A DNA stretch of 64,000 nucleotides from Siderastrea siderea (lineage: Eukaryota > Cnidaria > Anthozoa > Scleractinia > Rhizangiidae), in assembly GCA_964030785.1 (NCBI GenBank), contig OZ034968.1:43029186-43093185 (forward strand), in the 5' to 3' direction. Below, in pieces: positions 1 through 7,332 of the stretch (the stretch's first letter is position 1; each line of letters opens with the position of its first letter). Made by a program: the position numbers and the translations under genes. Below the pieces are notes generated by a model that saw only the letters and a list, made by a program, of their open reading frames with translations, did not search any database and was not told where the DNA came from.

Positions 1-2
1 GG

Positions 3-746
3 GCCACTCAAGCTAGGTATCGGGCCAGGCATCCTGAGCGAGTAGCCGAGCAGAAACGTCGGTACCGGGAGAAATATCGTGATCGAGTAGCCGAGCAGAG
101 ACGACGGTACCAGGCCATACACCCCGACCGAATAGTCGAGGAGAGACGACGGTATCACCAGAGGTATGACGCCCGACGTCGTGAGGTCGTGAGAAAGTAC
201 TATGCCGCCCATGCCGAACGACTCCGGGAGCACAAAAGGCAATTTTACCGATCGGAAGCAGGTCAACGGTGGCAGAAACAATACCTGGCGAGAAAGCGTG
301 AGAGCGCGGCCCTCTTACGTCAACAAAGAGGACCCGCGACCCAAAACAGAACGTTGGATAAAATCCAGGCGTTAGGGCCACTAAAACTAATGGTCACGTT
401 GGAGGATTTTATGACAGACTTTTGTAACACCTTGTCACCCACCCCTGAGGATTCTCTCGATCAACCTGGTACCCTCATGGACATGGATTCAGGGGTCTTT
501 CATCCTCTGGATCATTCCGTAGGCAACGAATCGTCCCTTTCTTCTTGTGACATGTGGGACGATGGGAAAGGATTTTTAGACAATCTACTCGAGGACTTGC
601 CGTCATCATCGGACGACTCTTTGTTGGACAATTTAGTGGAGGAGCTCGATGACTTGCCGTCGTCATCGGACGACTGTTTGTTTGACTTTTTAATTGACAT
701 GATGGAGGAGGATCCTTCGTTTGATTTGGATGACTTTGTTGTTTAA
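3..746 (+). CDS. Basic 15-residue-repeat / acidic-tail protein, 5' partial
   Basis: The frame is open from the first bases of the window to a TAA at 744-746, so the true start lies to the left; 247 codons are visible. The first ~60 residues are about four tandem 15-residue units, each with an R-Y-R type core followed by an E-Q/E-x-R segment, strongly basic and probably helical. The middle is short and neutral. The last ~100 residues are very acidic, with two copies of a D-L-P-S-S-S-D-D motif and a final D-P-S-F-D-L-D-D-F run of alternating Phe/Leu and Asp. A basic nucleic-acid-binding half joined to an acidic hydrophobic tail looks like a viral transcription activator, but this is inference; I recognise no named family. 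It is convergent with the PLA2 gene. Confidence 0.75.
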   Translation, partial: ATQARYRARHPERVAEQKRRYREKYRDRVAEQRRRYQAIHPDRIVEERRRYHQRYDARRREVVRKYYAAHAERLREHKRQFYRSEAGQRWQKQYLARKRESAALLRQQRGPATQNRTLDKIQALGPLKLMVTLEDFMTDFCNTLSPTPEDSLDQPGTLMDMDSGVFHPLDHSVGNESSLSSCDMWDDGKGFLDNLLEDLPSSSDDSLLDNLVEELDDLPSSSDDCLFDFLIDMMEEDPSFDLDDFVV

Positions 747-775
747 AAAGAGACAGTGCTTTGACATTTTCATTT

Positions 776-799
776 TTTATTACTGAACATGTTATTAAA
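776..799. terminator. Convergent polyadenylation signals
   Basis: Between the two stops facing each other (746 and 803) lie an AATAAA on the minus strand (776-781) and an ATTAAA on the plus strand (794-799). Each is placed to end the transcript arriving from its own side, with under 60 nt of spacer in total. Confidence 0.55.
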
Positions 800-802
800 T
801 GT

Positions 803-1156
803 TTACAATTTTAAACGTTTCTTGGCTTGCATAATTTTCTTGACCACCCGTTCCGTCTTGTTTTTCTTGCCGGGTAATCGATCAATGGCTTGGATCATCT
901 TGGTATCGGCTTTCCATTTATCTTGCAAATTCTTGGCACGGCTGTAATCAATGTCGTGTTGTTTAGCAATCTGGTCCAAGTGATTGATCCCTGGATCCCC
1001 ACGTTTCAGACGTTTGGCCAAATGCGTGCCAGGGCCCATGTACTGATACCCAGGCCAATGAAATTCCTTCCCGGTCTTAGCAATCCATTTTTGGACATCC
1101 AAGGCCCCTCCTCGTTGGGTGCGTTTCCGTCCCCTTCTCCTCCTCTTGGTGGGCAT
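803..1156 (-). CDS. Phospholipase A2-domain virion protein (parvovirus VP1-like)
   Basis: 117 residues. Residues 1-17 are a basic leader ending in a QRGG motif (Q14-G17), then A18. From about residue 38 follows a calcium-loop-like Y-M-G-P-G-T and, at 67-71, the H-D-x-D-Y catalytic signature; this spacing and pattern match the secreted-PLA2-like domain of parvovirus VP1 rather than the disulphide-rich cellular enzymes (no cysteines here). In parvoviruses the domain opens the endosomal membrane during entry, and a similar role is the natural inference. It ends the minus-strand array, with its ATG 3 nt past the stop of the 1160-1816 gene. The QRGG site suggests that the leader is removed by the viral protease. 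Confidence 0.85.
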   Translation of the reverse strand: MPTKRRRRGRKRTQRGGALDVQKWIAKTGKEFHWPGYQYMGPGTHLAKRLKRGDPGINHLDQIAKQHDIDYSRAKNLQDKWKADTKMIQAIDRLPGKKNKTERVVKKIMQAKKRLKL

Positions 1157-1159
1157 GTT

Positions 1160-1816
1160 TTAGTCACTGTCGTCGTAATCCAATCGACGTCGTAACTTTT
1201 TGCCGTTGGCCCAATCTTCCCAACCGGGTAAAGGTTTCAATCGTTCCACTTCTCGGGCGGGTGCTTTGCCTTTGCCTTTGCCTTTCGTGAAACCACTTTC
1301 GGCTAAATGCTTTTCCCAAGTCTTGCGTCGTTCTCGAACGGCTTCTAAACGCGATTGTAGATCCCCTCGACTGGTGGATGGGCTCCCTTTCTTGACAATG
1401 GGAATCTTACCGGTAGTGGCTGCTCCTTTGCCTTTCTTGGTTGCAGGGGTAATGGGAGGTTTGGGGGTCGACGGGCTGCCTTTTATCATGCGATTCAACC
1501 ATTGTTCCACAGGTCCCGTCACCAAATCCCCGGCTTCTTCCTCGCCTTCTTCACCTGGTGGACCACCCGGGGCACCAACCCCCACACCTCCGGGAAATTG
1601 ACGAATGCGTTTGGTTAACTTGATCAATTCTTGACTCAACGGTTTGGTTTGAGCATTGACCAAGGCTGGGGGTAATTGGGGATTGGCTAACAACACATGT
1701 TTTTGGGCGGCGACCTTGGCAGCTTTGTTCAACAAGGCATTTTCGGTGAGTTCTCCTTTGTAATATTGAATGAGTTGTTCCAAGTCCTTATGGGGAATCA
1801 TGTAGACCTCGTCCAT
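1160..1816 (-). CDS. Polinton structural-region protein, unknown function
   Basis: 218 residues. The N-terminal ~75 residues are helical and hydrophilic (amphipathic repeats of Leu, Lys and Gln). A Gly/Pro/Glu-rich linker (about 75-95), a Lys/Pro/Thr/Ser-rich region (110-150) and a basic C-terminus ending in an acidic D-Y-D-D-S-D tail follow. The composition is that of a virion-associated or scaffold protein. The ATG overlaps the end of the small zinc-finger gene by 19 nt, and the stop is 3 nt before the PLA2 ATG, so the genes are probably co-transcribed. I recognise it only as a type of protein carried by invertebrate Polintons; no enzymatic motif is visible. Confidence 0.75.
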   Translation of the reverse strand: MDEVYMIPHKDLEQLIQYYKGELTENALLNKAAKVAAQKHVLLANPQLPPALVNAQTKPLSQELIKLTKRIRQFPGGVGVGAPGGPPGEEGEEEAGDLVTGPVEQWLNRMIKGSPSTPKPPITPATKKGKGAATTGKIPIVKKGSPSTSRGDLQSRLEAVRERRKTWEKHLAESGFTKGKGKGKAPAREVERLKPLPGWEDWANGKKLRRRLDYDDSD

Positions 1817-2028
1817 GGTCGTTGACTACAGTCGGGGCAAAGTTCCCCGTCTTCTACCGCACGACAACTCTTACAAAGACGGGACTTTAAGATGTGTTGG
1901 TACTCTCGATACAACAGGTGATATTTATGCTTCCAATAATGACACTCGTCTTTCCACTTGTCGGTGGCCCGATTGGCCTCTTGTAACAGAGTCATCCACG
2001 TGGCAAGGGTTAACGAACACATTGACAT
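1798..2028 (-). CDS. Small zinc-binding protein
   Basis: I take the in-frame ATG at 2028, which gives 76 residues and keeps the overlap with the upstream gene to 19 nt; non-ATG codons further upstream are open as well. The N-terminal half is an amphipathic helix rich in Trp, Lys and Glu. Near the C-terminus a C-K-S-C and a C-P-D-C pair, separated by nine residues, form a likely four-cysteine zinc knuckle. It sits between the Q-K-G-R-G protein and the 218-residue protein in the same tight minus-strand run. Function unknown; nucleic acid binding is only suggested by the knuckle. Confidence 0.6.
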   Translation of the reverse strand: MSMCSLTLATWMTLLQEANRATDKWKDECHYWKHKYHLLYREYQHILKSRLCKSCRAVEDGELCPDCSQRPWTRST

Positions 2029-2327
2029 AGCACCTCGTGAAGTCCTTGAAACAACCCGCGTCCTTTTTGTTGGACTAACCACTGACGACGTTTTTTGACG
2101 GAATGTCGACGACGCCCCAAATCACGTAGTACCTTTTTATAGGGTTGAAGTTTAGCCAGCATGGGTGGGGTGACAGGAATCTTGTTTTTTAAGAAGTTCA
2201 AGACCAGTTCACTGACAGCGTTGATTTGATCGGCATTGGCATGTTGTAACAACTCTTGACGTTTGGAGCCATTGGCTTCTTGTAACATGGACCGTAAAAA
2301 CGGTAATTGACGTCGAAGACGTTGCAT
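2010..2327 (-). CDS. Conserved Polinton small basic protein with protease-like site
   Basis: 105 residues, Arg/Lys/Gln/Leu rich. A helical N-terminal domain (residues 1-70) is followed by a basic stretch and a Q-K-G-R-G sequence (87-91), then a short hydrophobic, Cys-containing tail. The arrangement of helical domain, K/R cluster, glycine motif and hydrophobic tail resembles a protein I associate with many invertebrate Polintons. The Q-x-G-x-G form matches the second of the two cleavage patterns known for the adenovirus protease, apart from Gln at the first position. Its ATG is 3 nt after the stop of the next small core-like gene. Its role is probably in the virion; this is inference. Confidence 0.75.
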   Translation of the reverse strand: MQRLRRQLPFLRSMLQEANGSKRQELLQHANADQINAVSELVLNFLKNKIPVTPPMLAKLQPYKKVLRDLGRRRHSVKKRRQWLVQQKGRGLFQGLHEVLCQCVR

Positions 2328-2330
2328 CCT

Positions 2331-2498
2331 TTATCGGTGACGACGACGATACCGTTGATTGGCTTTTTGAATCGTGCGTTTTATACGTTTATCCGTTTCC
2401 AAGGCTACGGCTTTCCCCAATCCTACCATGGCGGGGACCAATAGATTTAAAAAACCACCTCGTTGACGGCGGCGTCGTAATCTTCTCCTCCTTACCAT
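2331..2498 (-). CDS. Small core protein, pX/mu-like (paralogue of 7731-7925)
   Basis: 55 residues, easy to miss because of its size. An Arg-rich leader (residues 2-11) runs into QRGG (12-15), then a hydrophobic segment with L-V-P-A-M and V-G-K-A-V-A-L, then a basic tail ending in R-R-R-H-R. The order leader / QRGG / hydrophobic V-G-K-A segment is the same as in the 7731-7925 protein, so the two are paralogues. Its ATG overlaps the stop of the preceding gene in an ATGGTAA arrangement, which supports this start. Probable DNA-condensing or membrane-active virion peptide released by the viral protease. Confidence 0.75.
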   Translation of the reverse strand: MVRRRRLRRRRQRGGFLNLLVPAMVGLGKAVALETDKRIKRTIQKANQRYRRRHR

Positions 2499-2821
2499 GG
2501 GCGGTTCATCAATACACGTTGAAGGGCTTTGTCTTGTTTGATCACGTCTCGCGTCTCTTTATAGCCTTGACGGGTATTGCGTTTGAAATCTTGCCACCAA
2601 CCCCCACCTCGTTGTCGGTAATGTTGTACATTATCGGTAATGCCTTTCAAGGCTTGACCGCCCAATTTGCCTAAAGCCAGTCCAAACCCAGGTGCTGGAC
2701 CTGATAGAAACATACTCATACCATGGGCAATTTTATCCACCAAACGGGGTTTGCGGCGAATTAAAGCCCCTCCTCTTTGTTTCCTTTTTCTGCGTCGTCG
2801 TCGTCGTCGTTGGACGGCCAT
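2492..2821 (-). CDS. Basic core/penton-associated protein with two QRGG motifs
   Basis: 109 residues. An almost pure Arg/Lys leader (5-14) ends in QRGG at 15-18, and a second QRGG lies at 70-73. Between them is a glycine/leucine-rich, weakly amphipathic segment (30-60) similar in style to the lytic region of adenovirus protein VI. The C-terminus is basic. A CATAAAAAG box (2851-2862 on the minus strand) sits about 32 nt before the ATG, so this gene probably heads a transcript that runs down to 803. The last 61 nt of the membrane-protein gene overlap its start. Confidence 0.75.
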   Translation of the reverse strand: MAVQRRRRRRRKRKQRGGALIRRKPRLVDKIAHGMSMFLSGPAPGFGLALGKLGGQALKGITDNVQHYRQRGGGWWQDFKRNTRQGYKETRDVIKQDKALQRVLMNRPW

Positions 2822-3426
2822 GGTTCTAAGAGTGTGGGACTGGGAGGGAGCGGCTTTTTATGGATCCAATAATCTTTAGGTCTCAAGGGACGAGGACATC
2901 CATCTACATAGCATAGGCCTTCCAAGGGTTGGTACACAAAATGACCATGGTAATCTTGGAGACATCGTTTGGGTAATGGAGGGGTGAAATCCACAATGGT
3001 ATCATCCAAGGTTTGCATCTTGATTAAAAATCGTTCCAGATCCTCTAAGGGAACACCCCGCACATGGGTTTTCAATTCGGTCAAGGCTTTGGCATAGGTG
3101 GTAAACGCAAATCGACTCATGGTCACTTTAAATCGGTATTGTTTAAAATCATTCCATCCTTTGACCACGGTCCCCACGGCCGCCAAACAGGCTACCAATG
3201 TACTGTTTTCCAAAAGCGGTCCAGCAATCATACCGGCAGCCATCAGGAGTAATGCCATGCCATTGAACAAAGCATTGATACACTTGTAATGATTCAACAT
3301 TTTTCGATAACACCACCATTGTTGATGATAAAAAGCATACAAGGAATCCATCCGTTGTAATAATTCCGGGGGGAAGGGAAGACCATGCTGTTTCGATCCA
3401 TTCAAAAACGACACGACGGTTTTCAT
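2761..3426 (-). CDS. Two-helix membrane protein
   Basis: 221 residues from the ATG at 3426, which follows the stop of the Gly-rich gene by 2 nt. After ~45 soluble residues, two hydrophobic segments (about residues 50-72 and 76-92) are separated by a short loop, giving a hairpin in the membrane. A long basic helical region (95-150) follows, then a Pro-rich tail with a five-Asp run. The layout recalls SLATT-like two-helix proteins, but I cannot assign it. It may be an internal-membrane or egress protein of the virus. Confidence 0.7.
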   Translation of the reverse strand: MKTVVSFLNGSKQHGLPFPPELLQRMDSLYAFYHQQWWCYRKMLNHYKCINALFNGMALLLMAAGMIAGPLLENSTLVACLAAVGTVVKGWNDFKQYRFKVTMSRFAFTTYAKALTELKTHVRGVPLEDLERFLIKMQTLDDTIVDFTPPLPKRCLQDYHGHFVYQPLEGLCYVDGCPRPLRPKDYWIHKKPLPPSPTLLEPWPSNDDDDDAEKGNKEEGL

Positions 3427-3428
3427 CC

Positions 3429-4325
3429 TCACGGCGAAACACGGGACGACGAGGTTTGGACGCTCGGTGCTCCTCCCTGTTTATAACTGGTGACAATGCT
3501 ATTGGTCATGGTGACATTAGCAATTTCACGTCCTTGGGCCAACTGTTCTTGATCTTGTAACAGCATCCGTAAACGTCGTTGTAAATCCGCTTGACGTAAG
3601 GTACGAGGGGGTGGAGTCTGAGATCCTCGAGGAGTGGAGGGGCTGGAGGAAGGTGTCCTAGGGGAACCGGGGAAAAGTCGTCGTCGTCGTCCGCGTCGAC
3701 CACCACGTCGTCCACCACGACGGCCACCACCTCCACCACCACCTCCACCTCCACCACCAGCACCACCACCACCTCCTCCACCACCACCACCACCACCTGC
3801 TCCACCACAAGCACCCCCAGCACCACCAGCACCACCACCAGCACCACCAGCACCACCACGTCCGCCACCACCACCAGCAGCACCACCACGTCCACCACCT
3901 CTAGTCCTAGGACCACGACGTCCCCCACGTCCATTTCCATCACCCCCTGCACCCGCTGCTGTTCGAGCACCCGCTGCCAAAGGTACGCTAGGAGGAGTCG
4001 CAGGGGTTCGAGCACCAGAAGACTCCGGGGTGGTCTGTATGCTACGGAATGATTGACTTCCTTGGCTTCCTACCCCGGCGGGGGAAGAGGCCTGTACAGG
4101 GGCCCCGAGGTCAGGGAGCCTTTCCAGATATCTGGTGAGGGCATCATAATCACCCGCATCCTCTATTTCATCGAAGGCTAGCTCAATCAAGTTTTGGTCC
4201 CCCGTATCCAAAATTTCTTGGATGGTCCCTGGCGACACTTGATTGCTGGTGGTGGCCCCCACACCCGCAGGGGCCACGGTATCGTACGATTGCGGAGGTT
4301 GACGATCATCGTCATCATCGGCCAT
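3429..4325 (-). CDS. Gly/Arg-rich low-complexity protein
   Basis: 298 residues from the ATG at 4325. The first 90 residues are acidic with a D-D-D-D-D run and look folded or helical; the middle is Ser/Pro/Thr rich. Residues ~125-215 are almost only Gly and Ala with Arg-Gly-Gly repeats, ending in a dense Arg block; the DNA here is a (CCACCA)-type repeat. The last ~80 residues contain a Q-rich helix. A TATAAA box at 4361-4366 lies 36 nt before the ATG, inside the end of the ATPase gene. RGG-rich proteins bind RNA or form condensates; the function here is unknown. Repeat length could vary between copies or be misassembled. Confidence 0.65.
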   Translation of the reverse strand: MADDDDDRQPPQSYDTVAPAGVGATTSNQVSPGTIQEILDTGDQNLIELAFDEIEDAGDYDALTRYLERLPDLGAPVQASSPAGVGSQGSQSFRSIQTTPESSGARTPATPPSVPLAAGARTAAGAGGDGNGRGGRRGPRTRGGGRGGAAGGGGGRGGAGGAGGGAGGAGGACGGAGGGGGGGGGGGGAGGGGGGGGGGGGRRGGRRGGRRGRRRRLFPGSPRTPSSSPSTPRGSQTPPPRTLRQADLQRRLRMLLQDQEQLAQGREIANVTMTNSIVTSYKQGGAPSVQTSSSRVSP

Positions 4326-4361
4326 GGTTGCTTTCTCTTTTTTCCTGTTCAAAGGGTGCCT

Positions 4362-5010
4362 TTATAGTCGTTTTTGATAGGTGCGAGTCCATCCTTCGTC
4401 TTTTAAGAGGTGACTCAACAACCGTTGTTGATCGGAGGAGGCGGGATGTAAATCCAAGACCAAATACCCATAGGGTCGTGTGGTGGCTTGATGAAACGTC
4501 TCCAACGTGTCTTTCCAAGCGGTCGGAAACGATTGAAGCATGACGTTGCGTACCCCTAATTGATCTCGGGGGTTCTTGAACGCCACGATGTAATGGGCAT
4601 TGCGGGAAATACTTTTAGCATAGCGACCCACGGGAAACATGTCTTGGCACAAGTACAACACGGTCACCCCTTGATGAATGTTTGGTGAATAAATCCAACA
4701 CGCGTTTATCGTGACTCCCTTCATCCATTAAATCATCCAAAACGAGGACCCCCTGTCCTTGAGGAAACCATTGGACCAATGCCTCATGATCGGGAATCCC
4801 TTCGTGAAACACCACCCCACGATCTTGCATGCCTTGAAATCGATCTTGCCAGGCCCCATAACAATAATGCATTTGGGTCGGTGGGGTTTCAAACAAATCG
4901 GGGTTGTCTACCAAGAGTTTTTCCGTAAACGCGGTTTTGCCACATCCCGAAGGACCCACCACCAAGATAGAGGAAGGAGTATGAAAACGAAACGGTTTCC
5001 CCGTTTGCAT
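4362..5010 (-). pseudogene. Genome-packaging ATPase (FtsK/HerA type), frameshifted
   Basis: The first frame (5010 downward) has a Walker A G-P-S-G-C-G-K-T at residues 19-26 and a Walker B V-L-V-L-D-D at 88-93, as in the A32/HerA-type packaging ATPases of Polintons and adintoviruses. At about 4,670-4,685, just after the helix that follows Walker B, the frame changes. The original frame runs to a stop at 4615, while the C-terminal half of the ATPase (with a C-Q-D strand and a conserved N-P-R-D-Q sequence) is read in another frame from about 4,680 to 4,362. The combined length is normal for the family. Either the copy is broken or one base is wrong; I saw no classical slippery site. An AATAAAAAG box lies ~31 nt before the ATG. 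Confidence 0.85.
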
Positions 5011-5040
5011 GATGACGAACTACTCTTAGAAAAAAAAAGG

Positions 5041-5054
5041 CACCTTTTTATTGG
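5041..5054 (-). promoter_or_regulatory. TATA-like box of the ATPase gene, abutting the tRNA-like 3' end
   Basis: The minus strand reads CAATAAAAAGG about 31 nt upstream of the ATPase ATG. It starts at the last bases of the tRNA-like unit and is followed by a run of nine T on the minus strand (about 5,032-5,040) that can serve as a Pol III terminator. Pol III and Pol II signals are therefore packed into about 25 nt. Confidence 0.5.
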
Positions 5055-5136
5055 AATCGGTGGGACTCGAACCCACGCACGACCTCCTCATGTATTCGGG
5101 GGGATCCAAAGGCTCTACCCACTGAGCTACGACTCC
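5053..5136 (-). tRNA. tRNA-like gene with long variable arm, anticodon unclear
   Basis: The minus strand folds as a tRNA: 7-bp acceptor stem (GGAGTCG with CGATTCC, one G-T pair), D stem GCTC/GAGC with an A-box-like loop, T stem GTGGG/CCCAC with the perfect B-box loop TTCGAGT. The anticodon stem TTTGG/CCGAA pairs fully but its loop is only six bases, ATCCCC; read from T33 the anticodon would be CCC. The 18-nt variable region contains a CATG/CGTG stem, as in class II tRNAs (Ser/Leu), which does not fit a Gly anticodon. The 84 nt are intact at both promoter boxes and a T9 run follows. It lies between the protease and ATPase genes. It is either a genuine viral tRNA with an altered loop or a tRNA-like RNA. 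Confidence 0.75.
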
Positions 5137-5164
5137 GACACCACTTTTTTCCAACATATTTTAT

Positions 5165-5704
5165 TTAACCATTACATTGATGATACGGATGACAACACAG
5201 TTGATACCATCTGGCTTCTTGACCTACAATCAATTGTTGAAGGCGTTGACCCGCTTGATGGTCATTGCTTACATAATCATGATCCGAAAACTCATTTAAA
5301 AACTCTTGCATGGTCCGTCCACGGGCTTTGGCTTTCAAATACAACAAGGCGTAATCACCACAACTCTTGCTTGAAATGGCTTGGAGGGACTTGCCATTGG
5401 TCACCACATACTTCCAATGTTGGACAATCCAATCTCGTAACGGGGTAGCTTGCACGTACGTGTCCATGGGCAAAGCATAACTGTCCAGGACTTCACACAC
5501 GTTTCGATCCGTCCACACCGCTAACCAATGTTGTCCCGGTTGATCGTGTGGGTCCGTATTTACAATGTACCCCTGCGGGGTGGTCTTGACAGGACTCTTG
5601 GGTAAACGATCACAGGCCACTGTTCCGTAAAAGACAGGGTTCAATTGGGGGTCGTCGCGGGCTAAATAATCCAATTGCACATTATTCAAGGCCACGTGTT
5701 CCAT
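5165..5704 (-). CDS. Adenain-like cysteine protease
   Basis: 179 residues. The catalytic series of the adenovirus protease family (C5) is visible: His59 in G-Q-H-W, an acidic Asp74 in V-L-D-S-Y, Gln108, and Cys115 in S-S-K-S-C-G-D-Y. The adenovirus enzyme is about 200 residues, so this is full length. It would process virion precursors; likely targets are the neighbouring small basic proteins with Q/M-x-G-G motifs. The ATG follows the capsid gene stop by 2 nt, so the two are probably on one transcript, and an AATAAA on the minus strand (5160-5165) overlaps its stop codon, ending that transcript just before the tRNA-like unit. Confidence 0.92.
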   Translation of the reverse strand: MEHVALNNVQLDYLARDDPQLNPVFYGTVACDRLPKSPVKTTPQGYIVNTDPHDQPGQHWLAVWTDRNVCEVLDSYALPMDTYVQATPLRDWIVQHWKYVVTNGKSLQAISSKSCGDYALLYLKAKARGRTMQEFLNEFSDHDYVSNDHQAGQRLQQLIVGQEARWYQLCCHPYHQCNG

Positions 5705-5706
5705 CT

Positions 5707-7095
5707 TCAGTGCTGGTAAATGTTATACAACACGGCTCCGTTCCTGTCAATCTCCAGCAAGTTCTCAAATTCTCCATACACGAGTACGGTTATATTGACA
5801 CCGGGGGCGGCTCCAAATTCCAAGACCAATTGTAAATCGCCTGTTTGCTTGGGGTTGAGGTTTTGACTGTCAGCACATCCATTGGCGACATTGTCAAACA
5901 TGTACAAGGTACAATTTTTAGCTTGGCCCCAATCTCCTAGTTCCACCATATTGCCTTTCTTTTTACACCAAGCACCACTGGCTTGCAGAAAACGGAAGTA
6001 GCCTAGATTATCTCGGGTGCCATTGTTGTGCACTAACTGGAGGGTTTCATAAGGGTACTCTTCTCCTTTGACAATCTGTCGAATGGAGGTCAGACCAAAT
6101 TTCTGGAAACAGAAAGGATCTCGGGTCACATCTCCATTGAAGGCTCGGCTGTCCAGTAACCCCACAATCAATCGGTCAGGTATTCTGTTTTGAAACAGGT
6201 TAGGGATATCAAAGCGGACCAGGTTGCCTTGCATGCTGAAAGTTCGGATTTCACTGCGGACGGTCGGGTAAGCCGCCACTTCTCCTTCATTGTGTCTTTT
6301 TTCAGACAAACTCCTGTAGATGGCGTCATTCAAACGCAGTTGACAGAGATGAAATCGTAGTTTCACATCCCCTTCCATCAATCGGCCAGCTAGAGCCACT
6401 CCATTCAAAAACAGACTGGGGCTGTTGAAATGAAATTTCATCTTGATTTCTATGCCAGGCACCAACAATTTGCCAGTGTGAAACACTTCCAGGTGCGGGG
6501 TAAACACTAGACTGTGGGTGGCACCTCCAGCATACTTGGTGGTTTCGGCTACCATGGCGGCCAAGGCCCCTTTGTGATTGGCACTGAGTGCGGTATAGGC
6601 AGCATCAGGTCCTGCAGAGTCTGTGTTGTTGGCAGTCCATTGGGGTGGGAAATCCAGCTGGTTGAACCATCCTTGGGGTCCTAACACGGTCTTGCCATCT
6701 TCTCGGTCATAATTCAGCAAGGTTTCTAGGTAAGCTTTGTAATGATAGGTGTCGGATTGTGGACTGATCAACGTGCCATTCAACTGCAAGTCAATTTGTT
6801 TGATGATGGAATGGGCCAAATTATTGACGGGCCACAATTTTTGAGCGGCGTTCAAGTTATCGTTCGTACTCTTTTGCAATCTCAATTCCATGGTAAAGTA
6901 ACTGCGTCCCAAATCCACAAAATCGTCCAACCCTGGTACAATGAATTCCATAGGATTGATACCCGTGGTGGTGGGTTGGATGGTGACCATGCGATAGGCA
7001 TTGATGCTAATGTCGGTGGGTGGCACCTTGAAAATCCGTAACGCTGAGTTGACGGTCCCTTCGGAACGCGGATGCGCTGGGGCAGCTTCGGTCAT
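5707..7095 (-). CDS. Major capsid protein, double jelly-roll (hexon-like)
   Basis: 462 residues, the usual size for Polinton double jelly-roll capsid proteins. Recognisable features are the N-terminal segment on binding I-N-x-Y-R-M-V and the P-M-E-F-x-V-P-G sequence, a conserved Y-x-A-Y-L-E-T-L-L-N-Y region near residue 125, and many beta strands separated by Gly/Asn-rich loops. In databases such proteins often appear in invertebrate genomes as F54H12.2-like uncharacterised proteins. It forms the trimeric capsomers of an icosahedral shell. The frame is intact. It is followed directly by the protease and preceded by a basic core-like protein. Confidence 0.92.
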   Translation of the reverse strand: MTEAAPAHPRSEGTVNSALRIFKVPPTDISINAYRMVTIQPTTTGINPMEFIVPGLDDFVDLGRSYFTMELRLQKSTNDNLNAAQKLWPVNNLAHSIIKQIDLQLNGTLISPQSDTYHYKAYLETLLNYDREDGKTVLGPQGWFNQLDFPPQWTANNTDSAGPDAAYTALSANHKGALAAMVAETTKYAGGATHSLVFTPHLEVFHTGKLLVPGIEIKMKFHFNSPSLFLNGVALAGRLMEGDVKLRFHLCQLRLNDAIYRSLSEKRHNEGEVAAYPTVRSEIRTFSMQGNLVRFDIPNLFQNRIPDRLIVGLLDSRAFNGDVTRDPFCFQKFGLTSIRQIVKGEEYPYETLQLVHNNGTRDNLGYFRFLQASGAWCKKKGNMVELGDWGQAKNCTLYMFDNVANGCADSQNLNPKQTGDLQLVLEFGAAPGVNITVLVYGEFENLLEIDRNGAVLYNIYQH

Positions 7096-7096
7096 T

Positions 7097-7330
7097 TTAG
7101 CGGCGTCGTCGTCGAGTGGTACCCCGTCGTCGTCGTGAGGGGTTTTTATAGCGTCGTCGTCGTCGTGCTAAACGTTGTCTCAAATCAAACCCGGGGACTC
7201 TCATCACCTCGGCACTCAACCAGCCACCACGTTGTCCTCTCCTGAGTTTCCAAAACGGATACAGTCCTCCCCATTGAGACAACCCTCGATTACTACGAAT
7301 CCGTCGAGGTCGTGAATGCACGGGATCCAT
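7097..7330 (-). CDS. Small basic core protein with two x-W/R-G-G sites
   Basis: 77 residues from the ATG at 7330, which comes 2 nt after the stop of the upstream gene; an in-frame GTG 6 nt earlier is not needed. Candidate protease sites are Q-W-G-G (19-22) before L23 and Q-R-G-G (33-36) before W37. The last 30 residues are mainly arginine in short runs with Lys, Ser and Thr, similar to adenovirus core proteins VII and X. Probable genome-packing protein matured by the adenain-like protease. Confidence 0.75.
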   Translation of the reverse strand: MDPVHSRPRRIRSNRGLSQWGGLYPFWKLRRGQRGGWLSAEVMRVPGFDLRQRLARRRRRYKNPSRRRRGTTRRRRR

Positions 7331-7332
7331 GT

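Noticed and set aside
1200..1601. Plus-strand frames across the 218-residue gene
   Set aside because: Shadow of the minus-strand gene, with no promoter and poor protein character.
3634..4056. Long proline-rich plus-strand frame
   Set aside because: It is the complement of the Gly/Arg-rich gene; the repeat DNA has no stops in several frames. The minus-strand frame has a TATA box and fits the gene order.
4670..4685. Programmed ribosomal frameshifting in the ATPase
   Set aside because: No X-XXY-YYZ slippery heptamer or clear pseudoknot seen near the break; kept only as an alternative.
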